A stretch of 58,028 nucleotides of DNA from Microcaldota archaeon (GTDB lineage Archaea > Micrarchaeota > Micrarchaeia > Anstonellales > Bilamarchaeaceae). This document shows, piece after piece, positions 37,053 through 46,339 of this stretch; position 1 is the first letter of the stretch, and every line of letters starts with the position of its first letter. The position numbers were made by a program, and so were the translations under genes. A model generated the notes under the pieces. The model did not search any database and was not told where the DNA came from. It saw only the letters and a program-made list of their open reading frames with translations. The stretch spans positions 1 through 58,028 of the forward strand of contig JAUSHJ010000009.1 in assembly GCA_030648615.1 (NCBI GenBank). Reading direction: 5' to 3'.

Positions 37053-37904
37053 TTATAGAACAGCAACCAAATACCCGACCAATCCTATAAATAATGCCAA
37101 AAGACTCAGATTTCTTGCTTTTTTTAGTGTTTTGGCCTGCTGATCTGAGACAATCGAAACCATCATGTAGATTACCATGACGTCTCCGATACCTACCAGG
37201 AGTATAGATGGCAAGGCTTGTTTCAGACCGAGGATGAAAGGAAGAATTGTCAGTGGTACGAATAACATGTAAAGCAAAGCTGCAACATAGGTGGCAGGTT
37301 TCTCCCCAATTATTATTGGCAATGTTCTCGAACTCCTTGCTTTTTTATCTCCTTCCACATCCTGCACTGATTTCACTATTTCCCTTGCTAAACCAGAGAT
37401 GAAACCAAGCAATGCAAGTATTATTGCAATTGAATTTAGCTGGTCACTAACTACAAAATTACCGAAGATGAATGGAATTGCCATACTTAATCCTATGTAA
37501 ATATTGCCCAATAGTGGCAAATCCTTCAGCTTGTAATTATAGGCAATTGCTAGAAGATTGAATACTAAAGCAATTGCGAATGCGAACGAATTGATAAAGA
37601 ATGAAAGAACTATTGAAATGATTATTGCGAACCAAGCAAAGTTAAATGCAAACTGTGGAGAAATTGTTCCTGAGACCAGTGGTCTGTCCTTCTTCTTATT
37701 TATCTTATCGGTTTCTATATCTAGATAATCATTTAGTGCAAAACTCCCCATCTCACTAAACACTGGAACTAATAATGATAATAGAATTAGCAATGTAAAG
37801 TCTGGTGCATGTCCAAGAACAATTGTTTCTCCTATGAACACGGCAATTGCTAACATTATCGCATGCTCAAAACGAGTAAGTTTAAGGAATTCTTTAACGA
37901 ACAT
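37053..37904 (-). CDS. UbiA family prenyltransferase (geranylgeranylglycerol-phosphate geranylgeranyltransferase-like)
   Basis: NDYLDIETDKINKKKDRPLVSG, REIVKSVQDVEGDKKARSSRTLP. Confidence 0.9.
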   Translation of the reverse strand: MFVKEFLKLTRFEHAIMLAIAVFIGETIVLGHAPDFTLLILLSLLVPVFSEMGSFALNDYLDIETDKINKKKDRPLVSGTISPQFAFNFAWFAIIISIVLSFFINSFAFAIALVFNLLAIAYNYKLKDLPLLGNIYIGLSMAIPFIFGNFVVSDQLNSIAIILALLGFISGLAREIVKSVQDVEGDKKARSSRTLPIIIGEKPATYVAALLYMLFVPLTILPFILGLKQALPSILLVGIGDVMVIYMMVSIVSDQQAKTLKKARNLSLLALFIGLVGYLVAVL

Positions 37905-37955
37905 AAAGGAAGTTAGTAACAGCTAAATTAAAAATCTAATCTGTAAAGAAAATTT

Positions 37956-38975
37956 ATGCCAAACAGCTATAAAGTAAAAATAATTTCTCCTGAAACCAAA
38001 AACAAGCTGATGATAGAGTTTCACCAGGAAGGAGTCTACGAAAGAAAAGCAAATATTCATGGCACGTGTGTAAAACTATTTACCAACAACGAACAGTTCA
38101 AAGAAATGTGGGAAGAAAATTTTAATCCGATGCCTGAGGACATTAGGCCGCATGCAAGAATATTCTGCATGGGCGATGGAGGAAAACTCAACGTACTCTA
38201 CGAGCCTCTCTCTAAAACAGTGATACTAAAAAACTGTGACTATTACGGCTGGCTGAAAAGCATCGCTCTTGCACTAGTGGCAGATTTCTTTGAGGATTTC
38301 TTCTCAGAACATAGAAGATATTCGATACATGGATCTTTCATTGATTATGGAAATGGTGGACTGGGTATCATTGGTCCAAGCGGTTCCGGTAAGACAACAC
38401 TAACTTATGGATTACTTTTAGATAAAAAATGCAGCTTCCTTACAGATGACTGGTTTTTCGTAAGACTAGGAAAAACGAACATTCCAACCTATTCAGCAGA
38501 AAGAAATTCCTACATAAGAAATGATTTAGCTAAAGCATGGCCTCGGTTTGCAGATAAATTAACTGGAATAAAACTTGACAATAAAGATCGTGCAATAGTA
38601 GATGTGAGAAGATTCTTTGGAAGTGACAGAGTAAAACAAGAATCGAATTTACAAACGATAGTTCTACTTACCAGAGAACGGTCACAAGTCGGATTGCTCG
38701 TTGAGCAATTCCCTCGGACACAGTCCTCGGTCGCTTCGCGACAGCTGAATAAAGGAAAACCACCAATGAAGAAGTTAAGTGCTAAAGAAGCTCTAGAATT
38801 CATGATTAAGAATGATTTCTGTAATCCTCATCAGTTAGTAAGAAGCAAGAAAAAATTAGAGATGAGAAAGGAATTCTTCCAGGAATTATTCTCAAGAGTT
38901 CCGGTTTACCTTCTCAATACAATTGAAACTCCGAAACAGTCACTGGAGAGATTAAAAAGATTAGTTGAGAATTAG
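37956..38975 (+). CDS. HPr kinase-like P-loop ATPase with in-frame palindromic insertion
   Basis: GNGGLGIIGPSGSGKTTLTYGLLLDKKCSFLTDDWFFV; insertion QVGLLVEQFPRTQSSVASRQL. Confidence 0.75.
   Translation: MPNSYKVKIISPETKNKLMIEFHQEGVYERKANIHGTCVKLFTNNEQFKEMWEENFNPMPEDIRPHARIFCMGDGGKLNVLYEPLSKTVILKNCDYYGWLKSIALALVADFFEDFFSEHRRYSIHGSFIDYGNGGLGIIGPSGSGKTTLTYGLLLDKKCSFLTDDWFFVRLGKTNIPTYSAERNSYIRNDLAKAWPRFADKLTGIKLDNKDRAIVDVRRFFGSDRVKQESNLQTIVLLTRERSQVGLLVEQFPRTQSSVASRQLNKGKPPMKKLSAKEALEFMIKNDFCNPHQLVRSKKKLEMRKEFFQELFSRVPVYLLNTIETPKQSLERLKRLVEN
38685..38747 (+). repeat. palindromic element (63 bp) inside the 37956-38975 CDS
   Basis: CAAGTCGGATTGCTCgttGAGCAATTCCCTCGGACacaGTCCTCGGTCGCTTCGCGACAGCTG. 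Confidence 0.82.
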
Positions 38976-38978
38976 TTA

Positions 38979-39839
38979 GTGATTTGCATGAAATTCAAAC
39001 TAGGCTTAGTCCAAATGAAAATGAATAGTAGTAAACAAGAAAATATTGACAACGCAATTAGAATGATTGCTGAAGCTGCAAAGAAAGGAGCTTCTATTGT
39101 TTGTTTACCTGAATTATTTAATTCTCCATACTTCCCTCAGGATGAGAAAGCAAATATTAATGATATTGTAGAAACAATTCCTGGACCAACTACCACTGTA
39201 CTATCAAAAGCAGCCAAAGATAACAAGGTAGTTCTTGTGGGCGGATCAATATATGAGAAAGATGAAAAGAGCGGGAAATTCTACAATACAACCCCAGTAT
39301 TTGATGAAACCGGTAAACTATTAGGTAAATACCGAAAAGTGCATATTCCGCATGATCCAAATTTCTATGAACAAAATTATTTTGAACCTGGAGATCTAGG
39401 ATTTCAAGTTTTCAAAACTAGAAATGGAAAACTCGGAACTTTAATTTGTTATGACCAATGGTTCCCCGAAGCTGCAAGAATAAATGCACTAATGGGTGCG
39501 GACATTCTGTTTTATCCTACAGCAATAGGAACAGTTAAAGATGTAGAACAAAGCGAAGGCAACTGGCAGGAAGCCTGGGAAAATGTTCAGCGCGGCCATG
39601 CAATTGCGAATGCAACTGTTGTTTGTACTGTGAACCGCGTAGGAACAGAGGAAAAAATGAACTTTTGGGGCGGCTCTTTTGTTATTGATCAGTTTGGTAA
39701 GACAATTGTTAGAGGAAGTAACAAAGAAGAAGTTCTGGTTACTGAAATTGATCTTGATTTAGGTAAACAAATTAAAGAAGGCTGGAGATTTTTCTACAAT
39801 AGAAGACCAGACCAGTATAAGGAGATAACTAGGAAGTGA
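38979..39839 (+). CDS. aguB: N-carbamoylputrescine amidase / carbon-nitrogen hydrolase
   Basis: CLPELFNSPYFPQDE, YRKVHIPHDPNFYEQNYFEPGD, GTLICYDQWFPEAARI. Confidence 0.92.
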   Translation: MICMKFKLGLVQMKMNSSKQENIDNAIRMIAEAAKKGASIVCLPELFNSPYFPQDEKANINDIVETIPGPTTTVLSKAAKDNKVVLVGGSIYEKDEKSGKFYNTTPVFDETGKLLGKYRKVHIPHDPNFYEQNYFEPGDLGFQVFKTRNGKLGTLICYDQWFPEAARINALMGADILFYPTAIGTVKDVEQSEGNWQEAWENVQRGHAIANATVVCTVNRVGTEEKMNFWGGSFVIDQFGKTIVRGSNKEEVLVTEIDLDLGKQIKEGWRFFYNRRPDQYKEITRK

Positions 39840-40918
39840 ATATGATGCACGATACAAGACACGAAACATTACATTCAAGACTGAAAACAGAGAACTCGAG
39901 ACAGTTTCTCATGCCCGCAGAATGGGAACCACACAAAGCAACATGGCTTAGCTGGCCAAAAGACCCGGAAACTTTTCCACCTGGAACAGTTGAGCAGGTA
40001 GAAGAGATTTACATAAAAATGATTGAAGAATTACGAAAGGGCGAAATTGTAAAAATTCTTGTAAATGATAGTGCAACTGAAGAAAAAATAACCTCAATGC
40101 TTCATGATACGAAAAATGTTGAGTTCCACAAGATAAAGTCCGTAGATGTATGGATGAGAGATTATGGACCTATTTTTGTTTTGAATAGAAAAGAAAAGAA
40201 AATCATTGCGACGAAGTGGCAGTTCAATGCATGGGGAAGTAAATACAGTGATCTGCTTCCGGACAACGTTGCAGGGATGGAAGCTGCAAAAACTACTGGT
40301 TGTGAAATAATTGAAACTGAGACGATTCTTGAAGGTGGCTCCATAGATAATAATGGATTGGGAACATGTCTGACTACTGAACAGTGTTTATTGAATAAGA
40401 ACCGAAATCCAAAAATGACAAAAGAAGAAATAGAGCAAACGCTTAAGCAATACCTAGGATTTACAAATATAATCTGGCTAGGAGAAGGCATAGAGGGTGA
40501 TGACACCGATGGTCATGTTGATGATATAACCAGATTTGTAAACAAGAATACGATTGTGACCATGGTTGAAGAGAATACGAACGATGCTAACCATGAACCA
40601 CTTGCAAAAAATCTTGAACTACTAAAAAATGCAAAAGATCAGGACGGAAAGAAATTCAACGTAATACCAATACAGATGCCTGGAAGAATAAATGATGAAG
40701 ATAGACGATTACCAGCAAGCTATGCTAATTTTTACATTGGAAATGCGTGCGTTCTGGTGCCTATTTTCAACGATAAAGAGAAAGATAATAAAGCACTTTC
40801 AATTCTAGGAAAACTATTTCCAGATAGAAAAATAGTCGGTATTCCCTGCCAAGCATTGGTATATGGTTATGGCGGAATACATTGTGTTACGCAGCAAGAA
40901 GGACAAATTAATAGATAA
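39836..40918 (+). CDS. aguA: agmatine deiminase (N-terminus and C-terminus overlap repeats)
   Basis: MPAEWEPHKATWLSWP, WMRDYGPIFV, EGIEGDDTDGHVDD; internal ATG at 39911 is an alternative start. Confidence 0.93.
   Translation: MNMMHDTRHETLHSRLKTENSRQFLMPAEWEPHKATWLSWPKDPETFPPGTVEQVEEIYIKMIEELRKGEIVKILVNDSATEEKITSMLHDTKNVEFHKIKSVDVWMRDYGPIFVLNRKEKKIIATKWQFNAWGSKYSDLLPDNVAGMEAAKTTGCEIIETETILEGGSIDNNGLGTCLTTEQCLLNKNRNPKMTKEEIEQTLKQYLGFTNIIWLGEGIEGDDTDGHVDDITRFVNKNTIVTMVEENTNDANHEPLAKNLELLKNAKDQDGKKFNVIPIQMPGRINDEDRRLPASYANFYIGNACVLVPIFNDKEKDNKALSILGKLFPDRKIVGIPCQALVYGYGGIHCVTQQEGQINR
39849..39902 (+). repeat. heptamer-type array at aguB/aguA junction
   Basis: ACACGAA ACATT ACATTCAAG ACTGAAA ACAGAGA ACTCGAG AC. 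Confidence 0.6.
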
Positions 40919-40953
40919 TTTGTCCTGTTGTAAATTCGATAGAATTTACAGTA
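40900..40953 (+). repeat. hairpin repeat overlapping aguA stop codon
   Basis: AGGACAAATTaatagatAATTTGTCCT, GTAAATTCgataGAATTTACAGTA; shares both ends with the 8.2-kb array. Confidence 0.65.
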
Positions 40954-40997
40954 GAACCTAAAATTTAAATTCTTAAACGAGCCAAATCCCACATCTC

Positions 40998-41510
40998 TCA
41001 AACTAAAAGACCCTTGCAAACCATTACTGTACTTGGAGGTGCATGCTTCCACTCATCTACACTTCTATTAGGTAAAACATCTTGCTCGGTTATTCTTTGC
41101 ATATCTAGCAGGTCAATAGCAAAATGCCCCTGTGCATTTGAAGGTGGTCTGTGACATGCATCGTCTCTGCAATTTGCACCGTGAGGTACAATAGCGAACG
41201 AAACCATCCATCGCGCACCGGTATCATTGGATTCGACAACAACCTCAGCAAAATATCTATCCGGTTCTTGCCTATGGATTCCAACTAAAACAGGAGAAAC
41301 GCCTTCAACTAACGGATATTGAGTTAGCAGTGAACGAAGACGCTCACCATCGTTAGCTCCACTAAGTCTTTTCAAAGCAGACAGTGAAACAGATGAACGT
41401 GACAGATATTTAATTCCTTCAGAATCAGGTCTGACTAAAGCTAGATGAGTTCTACCCACCTTAGATGTTCCTACTCTTGTTACATGTTGTTGTGGTTGCA
41501 TGGATATCAT
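40998..41510 (-). CDS. hypothetical protein
   Basis: 170-aa ORF. Confidence 0.6.
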   Translation of the reverse strand: MISMQPQQHVTRVGTSKVGRTHLALVRPDSEGIKYLSRSSVSLSALKRLSGANDGERLRSLLTQYPLVEGVSPVLVGIHRQEPDRYFAEVVVESNDTGARWMVSFAIVPHGANCRDDACHRPPSNAQGHFAIDLLDMQRITEQDVLPNRSVDEWKHAPPSTVMVCKGLLV

Positions 41511-41565
41511 ATTAGATTATTGCATAAAAAGTCTTATAAAGTTGAATTTTGTGACAGATAATGCT

Positions 41566-41862
41566 TCATGGCCGAGTTTCTACAAGTAAAGCAGAATATG
41601 CTAAAGGGCGTCTGGGAGATCTGAGCTTTATTACATCAAAAATAAATGCTCGACGCTCATGATCGCCGTTTGCAGTTATAGTAACTTTGAATTCTGTTGG
41701 ACCAGTAACCATAGCATGAAAAGTCCCTTTACAGGTACCCAGTCTACGTAAACAAGAAGCTTTTAGCGCTTGACCTAGACGAGTAAGTTCATCATCTCGA
41801 CCAAATCGAGTTAAATCCCTCAGTCTTAATTTAATGTAATTAGTTTTCAGTGACAAACTCAT
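41566..41862 (-). CDS. hypothetical protein
   Basis: 98-aa ORF. Confidence 0.55.
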   Translation of the reverse strand: MSLSLKTNYIKLRLRDLTRFGRDDELTRLGQALKASCLRRLGTCKGTFHAMVTGPTEFKVTITANGDHERRAFIFDVIKLRSPRRPLAYSALLVETRP

Positions 41863-41896
41863 ATTTATTCACTATAAATATGATAAAAAGAATAAT

Positions 41897-42664
41897 TTAT
41901 AATGGCAGTAGATGGTACTTAAAGTATTCTAAAACCCCTTTTTCCTGGAACTCCCGATTGCTCGCATAACCTAATTCCTTATGCAACTGCAATAAATAAG
42001 GGTGAGGAGAAAAATGCGACACCGTAATCGCATAGCCTTCCAAGTCAATAGAAGCACTTTTTGCAGATGCACCACCGTATTTAGAATAGACTGATTTGAA
42101 TTGAGAAGATGTAGCAACATCTTCCTGGGAAACGATTCTATTTTTTACAGACTGACCTATAAAATTAAATGAAATCGGTTGTTTCTCTTTTTTTTCAGTC
42201 ATTAGATTCTTTACTAATTTCTCACCATGGAATGAAATGGTAAGATTATCCCCTTCCCAAACATAATCATATTCTCCTTTTTCAAAATGCGCAAGAAGAA
42301 ATGATGTGAAAAATTCTTTTCCGTCTTTATTACTAACAGTTTTGGAAAGTACCATAAGTCTTGAACCAACTAAAAATAAAGACCTAGTTGTACCGTGCGC
42401 AAAGGTATTACTGTGTTTTTCTCCAGCCACAGTAAGAGGTTGATAGTAATTTTTTGGTACAGAATATGCTGCTCGAGCTTCAAACATAGGATAAATTAAC
42501 TTTACTGGATACCCAATGGAAGTGTAAAGAAGATTAGAAAGACTGGGCAAATCATTTGACAAACTTTTGGAAAACTCCATGCGTACAGAATCTTCAGAAA
42601 ACATTTTCTCCATAAACGATAAATAATTTGCACTTTTTTTTACACGTTCACAGATATTACACAT
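41897..42664 (-). CDS. hypothetical protein
   Basis: 255-aa ORF, N-terminal CxxC. Confidence 0.6.
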   Translation of the reverse strand: MCNICERVKKSANYLSFMEKMFSEDSVRMEFSKSLSNDLPSLSNLLYTSIGYPVKLIYPMFEARAAYSVPKNYYQPLTVAGEKHSNTFAHGTTRSLFLVGSRLMVLSKTVSNKDGKEFFTSFLLAHFEKGEYDYVWEGDNLTISFHGEKLVKNLMTEKKEKQPISFNFIGQSVKNRIVSQEDVATSSQFKSVYSKYGGASAKSASIDLEGYAITVSHFSPHPYLLQLHKELGYASNREFQEKGVLEYFKYHLLPL

Positions 42665-42697
42665 GGTTTCGCCAGATACTTTGAATCGTCAGTTATG

Positions 42698-43387
42698 TTA
42701 TTTCGTATCAGTTTTGATTTCCTGTTTCTTTTTGTCATCCTTGAAAGTTATAGTAGTTATTGTTGGGAATATACCTTTCAAAACAGCATCGAGATATTGC
42801 TTCTTTTCTTCATACTCTTTTGGAGTTTCTGTTACTTCGATTTCAAGAGTATCTTCCTTTTCATTTAATTTTATGGTTGCCTTAAAATCCATGTCAGCAA
42901 GCATTGCATTAATTTTTTCTGATGTTTTGTCAATTATCCCTACTAACTTAAGTGTGTACTTTATGTTCTTGTCTGCAAGAGGATGATTAAAATCTACGAG
43001 AACTCTGCCGCCACTTACAGACTTAATGACTCCGACCATTTTACCTTGTTCGCTGTCCATGTGTATGGCAAGACCCACTTCTGGTCTTATTTCACTTCTA
43101 TAAAAATCTTTTTCAGGCATTATGCGAATCATATTCTTGATTTTATGACCAAATGCCTTTTCAGGAGTTAATTGCAATTCTTTAGAATTACCTATTTGCA
43201 TATTAGTAAGTGCTTCTTCCATACCTGGCACTAGCCGGTCAGTACCATAGATTACAAGTAATGCACCTTCTTTGTCATGAAGTGATTTTGCAATCTCTCC
43301 GAATGTGCTATCAAATATATTACCGTTGGCATCGTAGCCGGTATATTCTATACGTATAAAATCTCCATTCTTAACCAAATAAATCAC
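42698..43387 (-). CDS. FKBP-type peptidyl-prolyl isomerase (archaeal/SlyD-like)
   Basis: KNGDFIRIEYTGYDANGNIFDST...LVPGMEEALTNMQIG, VDFNHPLADKNI. Confidence 0.92.
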   Translation of the reverse strand: MIYLVKNGDFIRIEYTGYDANGNIFDSTFGEIAKSLHDKEGALLVIYGTDRLVPGMEEALTNMQIGNSKELQLTPEKAFGHKIKNMIRIMPEKDFYRSEIRPEVGLAIHMDSEQGKMVGVIKSVSGGRVLVDFNHPLADKNIKYTLKLVGIIDKTSEKINAMLADMDFKATIKLNEKEDTLEIEVTETPKEYEEKKQYLDAVLKGIFPTITTITFKDDKKKQEIKTDTK

Positions 43388-43534
43388 CGTTTGAAAAAAA
43401 TAACACTAAAGTTATAATTATAAATTAGATTTGATTATAAACCATTAAAAAGGTAATCGATTCTACTTTATTGTATAAATATTGTATACATTTGAATCGA
43501 CGATTAACACTAATTAGGATAGAGGTATTTTATT

Positions 43535-44647
43535 ATGGATAAAAAAAATATGGTCAAAATAGGTTTTGCAGTATTTGCAGTTGCTGCCCTTATTTTCGAA
43601 CTTTTTGCATTTAGCGGATTTGGCGGAACTACAGTTAATCAAAACGTCATCGTAAATACTACTTCCCTTCACGGAGCAACTGATTTGCAAGTAACTCTAT
43701 TAAGCTATGAACCATATTTAGTAGTAGAAAAACTTAATGATAGTCAAATACAATTAATAAAGAAAAATCCTAAAGTAGAAGATATTACAAGTACTGAACA
43801 AGGAATTTACATTATAGTTAAAACTAGAGAAGATGTGGGAGAAATAAGTTCTTACCTCAACAGCATTGGAATAAACAGCATAGTGATAGCCAACCTTCAA
43901 TTTCCAAATCAGATAATAATTAATACTGATGATGGTAGAGCGATACAAGCTTCCATAGCTAATGGAGCTACTGTTAACTACCCATTAGTAATTGCAAGTA
44001 TACCAGTAAAAACTTCGCTTAAAGCAAAAATGATAGCCATAGTAGAAAATTCAGTTTTAGTAGGCTATGAGCCAAACAGTTTTTCCCTGGTTTCTGATGT
44101 GATAATGCAAAATACAACTGCAACCGTAAAAGATACAGTAGGCACAGTATATACATTTACGATACCGTTTGAGAATAGGAATGAAATAGATGAAGCAAAA
44201 TTAAAAAACGAACTAAAAACTGAAGACGTAAAATACATAAGAGCTGATTACGTTGATTTTGGTACACCACTAACAGTTAAAGAAACTACAGATAAAAAAA
44301 ATATAAGTTATGTCACGTATATAAGTTCTGGAAGCATAGCCATAGATAAGAACTTTACTGATAGTAGTAAAATTGAATCTGATTTTTTCAATCATTCATT
44401 AGACTTCCCTTCTTCGATATTATATTTAAGAACCAATGAAACAGTGGAACTAACTTACAATAAAACACTAGAATATAATTACATGGTTAAATTACCTGAA
44501 AAGATAGGAAATTACACAAATTATAATACTTTAATTAGTGCAATAAGTGAAAACGAATACCTACAAAATGATACGGTAAATGTTTCAATTAAAGGAAATG
44601 CAATTGGTACAATAATAACTGACATAACTGACGCTAAAATCGAATAG
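43535..44647 (+). CDS. hypothetical membrane-anchored protein
   Basis: 370-aa ORF with N-terminal TM. Confidence 0.65.
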   Translation: MDKKNMVKIGFAVFAVAALIFELFAFSGFGGTTVNQNVIVNTTSLHGATDLQVTLLSYEPYLVVEKLNDSQIQLIKKNPKVEDITSTEQGIYIIVKTREDVGEISSYLNSIGINSIVIANLQFPNQIIINTDDGRAIQASIANGATVNYPLVIASIPVKTSLKAKMIAIVENSVLVGYEPNSFSLVSDVIMQNTTATVKDTVGTVYTFTIPFENRNEIDEAKLKNELKTEDVKYIRADYVDFGTPLTVKETTDKKNISYVTYISSGSIAIDKNFTDSSKIESDFFNHSLDFPSSILYLRTNETVELTYNKTLEYNYMVKLPEKIGNYTNYNTLISAISENEYLQNDTVNVSIKGNAIGTIITDITDAKIE

Positions 44648-44653
44648 AAGTAG

Positions 44654-45157
44654 TTATTTTTTGAAGGATTTTATTTTTTTGACTAATCTATTATCTAAAA
44701 TATATTTTACAACTTCTTTTGGAACTAGTTTTTTCCATTCTAAATTGCTATTAACAATCATACTACGAATTTTTTGTCCTTCGTAAACTTGACGTTTGTA
44801 ATATCCTGATAGTACTTTTACACCTGCTTTTCTAAATAGGAGATTTACGATTACATTATTTGAATAAATTGCTTCGTATGATGGAACATAACGATTAACA
44901 TGCGATACCCACTGGGCATGATTATTTATATCGCGTACTGGAATCAAAACAGTGTGCAACTTCTGTTCTTTGTTTAGCACATTGGAAATTATTTCCACTC
45001 TTTCACCAGCAGTAAAAGGATTTCTCCAACTTTGTTCAGACTCAGCACTACCTATAACGATAACTACTTCATCATATTGCCTAAGGAGTTTTTTCAAAAC
45101 GTACATGTGGCCGTTATGGAAAGGCTGAAATCTCCCTATAAAAAGAATTCTTTTCAT
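44654..45157 (-). CDS. nicotinamide-nucleotide adenylyltransferase (archaeal)
   Basis: LFIGRFQPFHNGHMYVLKKLLRQYDEVVIVIGSAE, SIMVN-like RSMIVNS. Confidence 0.92.
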   Translation of the reverse strand: MKRILFIGRFQPFHNGHMYVLKKLLRQYDEVVIVIGSAESEQSWRNPFTAGERVEIISNVLNKEQKLHTVLIPVRDINNHAQWVSHVNRYVPSYEAIYSNNVIVNLLFRKAGVKVLSGYYKRQVYEGQKIRSMIVNSNLEWKKLVPKEVVKYILDNRLVKKIKSFKK

Positions 45158-45248
45158 GATTATTAAATTACCAGCAAACTAATAAAAAGACGTTTTATAT
45201 GTTATAGTAAGTGTTATAAACAAGATTGAATAATAGATTAATGATATT

Positions 45249-46331
45249 ATGAACCTAGCAGTTAGAATGAAAAACTTCAAAAGAAATCGCCCTTCACCCA
45301 GTGAGCAATTTGCAAGACATATTAGCGTATTTAAGGAAGCAATAGAAGAAGCGCATGACAGATTGAAAGATGGACCAGCAATTGCAAAGGCAGTGCTTCA
45401 TGATGGGACTGTTGAAGAAATAAAATTTCCTAATTTTACAGTATATTATGCAACTGTCGCAGTATTGTGGAAACAGGTAGCTGAAGATTTCAACGTTTAC
45501 CTAGAGTATATGCCAGATAGCAAAAACTTCGTAGTAGGAGACATATTTCACAAACTAGATTGTGACAGTGTACCATTAGTTTTCGTATGCAACATGAAAC
45601 AAACTAGCAACTCCGGAGAAATGGGATTAAGCAGAATCCTTAACTCCGAAGACGAAGGATCAAAATACAGGCAAGCAGCAGTTTATTGCGATGGTTTATA
45701 CGATACGGCATCACAAACAGTAGATTTTTTCCAGCACAGAAGAAAAACACGTATTTACTCAATTGAAGTAGATCATGGGCTCCTTGTATGCAATTCCATG
45801 GAATCCGTGCAAAGGCTTGCCAAATCTATTACAGGAGAAGATGAATGGAGTGGGATAGTAAATGCGATAGTGCTTTCCGTGGAAAGATCAGAGTTCGTAG
45901 CAGATGTAGATGTAATGTTTAATAGAAGAGCATTCGCATTAGCCTGCCATGAATTGGGGCATATGATAATTCAAATGCCATCTTTTGAAAGTGTAGACAA
46001 AGAACTTTCAGAAACAGTTGCACGCGCTACTGAACTAAAATATTCTGATATGAAAAGAACTTTGCTTGCTGAAATGTTTTTTGATAGCTTTATACCTGAT
46101 ACCAGCTGGAGAAGTAGAACTCTAATAGAATATTTTAACTTAACCATGGAAAGAAACAGAATGCCGATTCCATTAGGTTATGCAATTCTTCCAGATGAGA
46201 AAATTGAAAAAATAGCATCAATATTACTGGACATAATAGCAATAAAATTATATGGAAAAAAATGGGCAGATTTAGTAAATGATGAATTGTTTGAACGAGT
46301 AAGAAAGACAATTTTTAACGGAACTGGCTAA
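45249..46331 (+). CDS. putative zinc metallopeptidase (HExxH)
   Basis: RAFALACHELGHMIIQMP. Confidence 0.55.
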   Translation: MNLAVRMKNFKRNRPSPSEQFARHISVFKEAIEEAHDRLKDGPAIAKAVLHDGTVEEIKFPNFTVYYATVAVLWKQVAEDFNVYLEYMPDSKNFVVGDIFHKLDCDSVPLVFVCNMKQTSNSGEMGLSRILNSEDEGSKYRQAAVYCDGLYDTASQTVDFFQHRRKTRIYSIEVDHGLLVCNSMESVQRLAKSITGEDEWSGIVNAIVLSVERSEFVADVDVMFNRRAFALACHELGHMIIQMPSFESVDKELSETVARATELKYSDMKRTLLAEMFFDSFIPDTSWRSRTLIEYFNLTMERNRMPIPLGYAILPDEKIEKIASILLDIIAIKLYGKKWADLVNDELFERVRKTIFNGTG

Positions 46332-46339
46332 ACTAAAAT

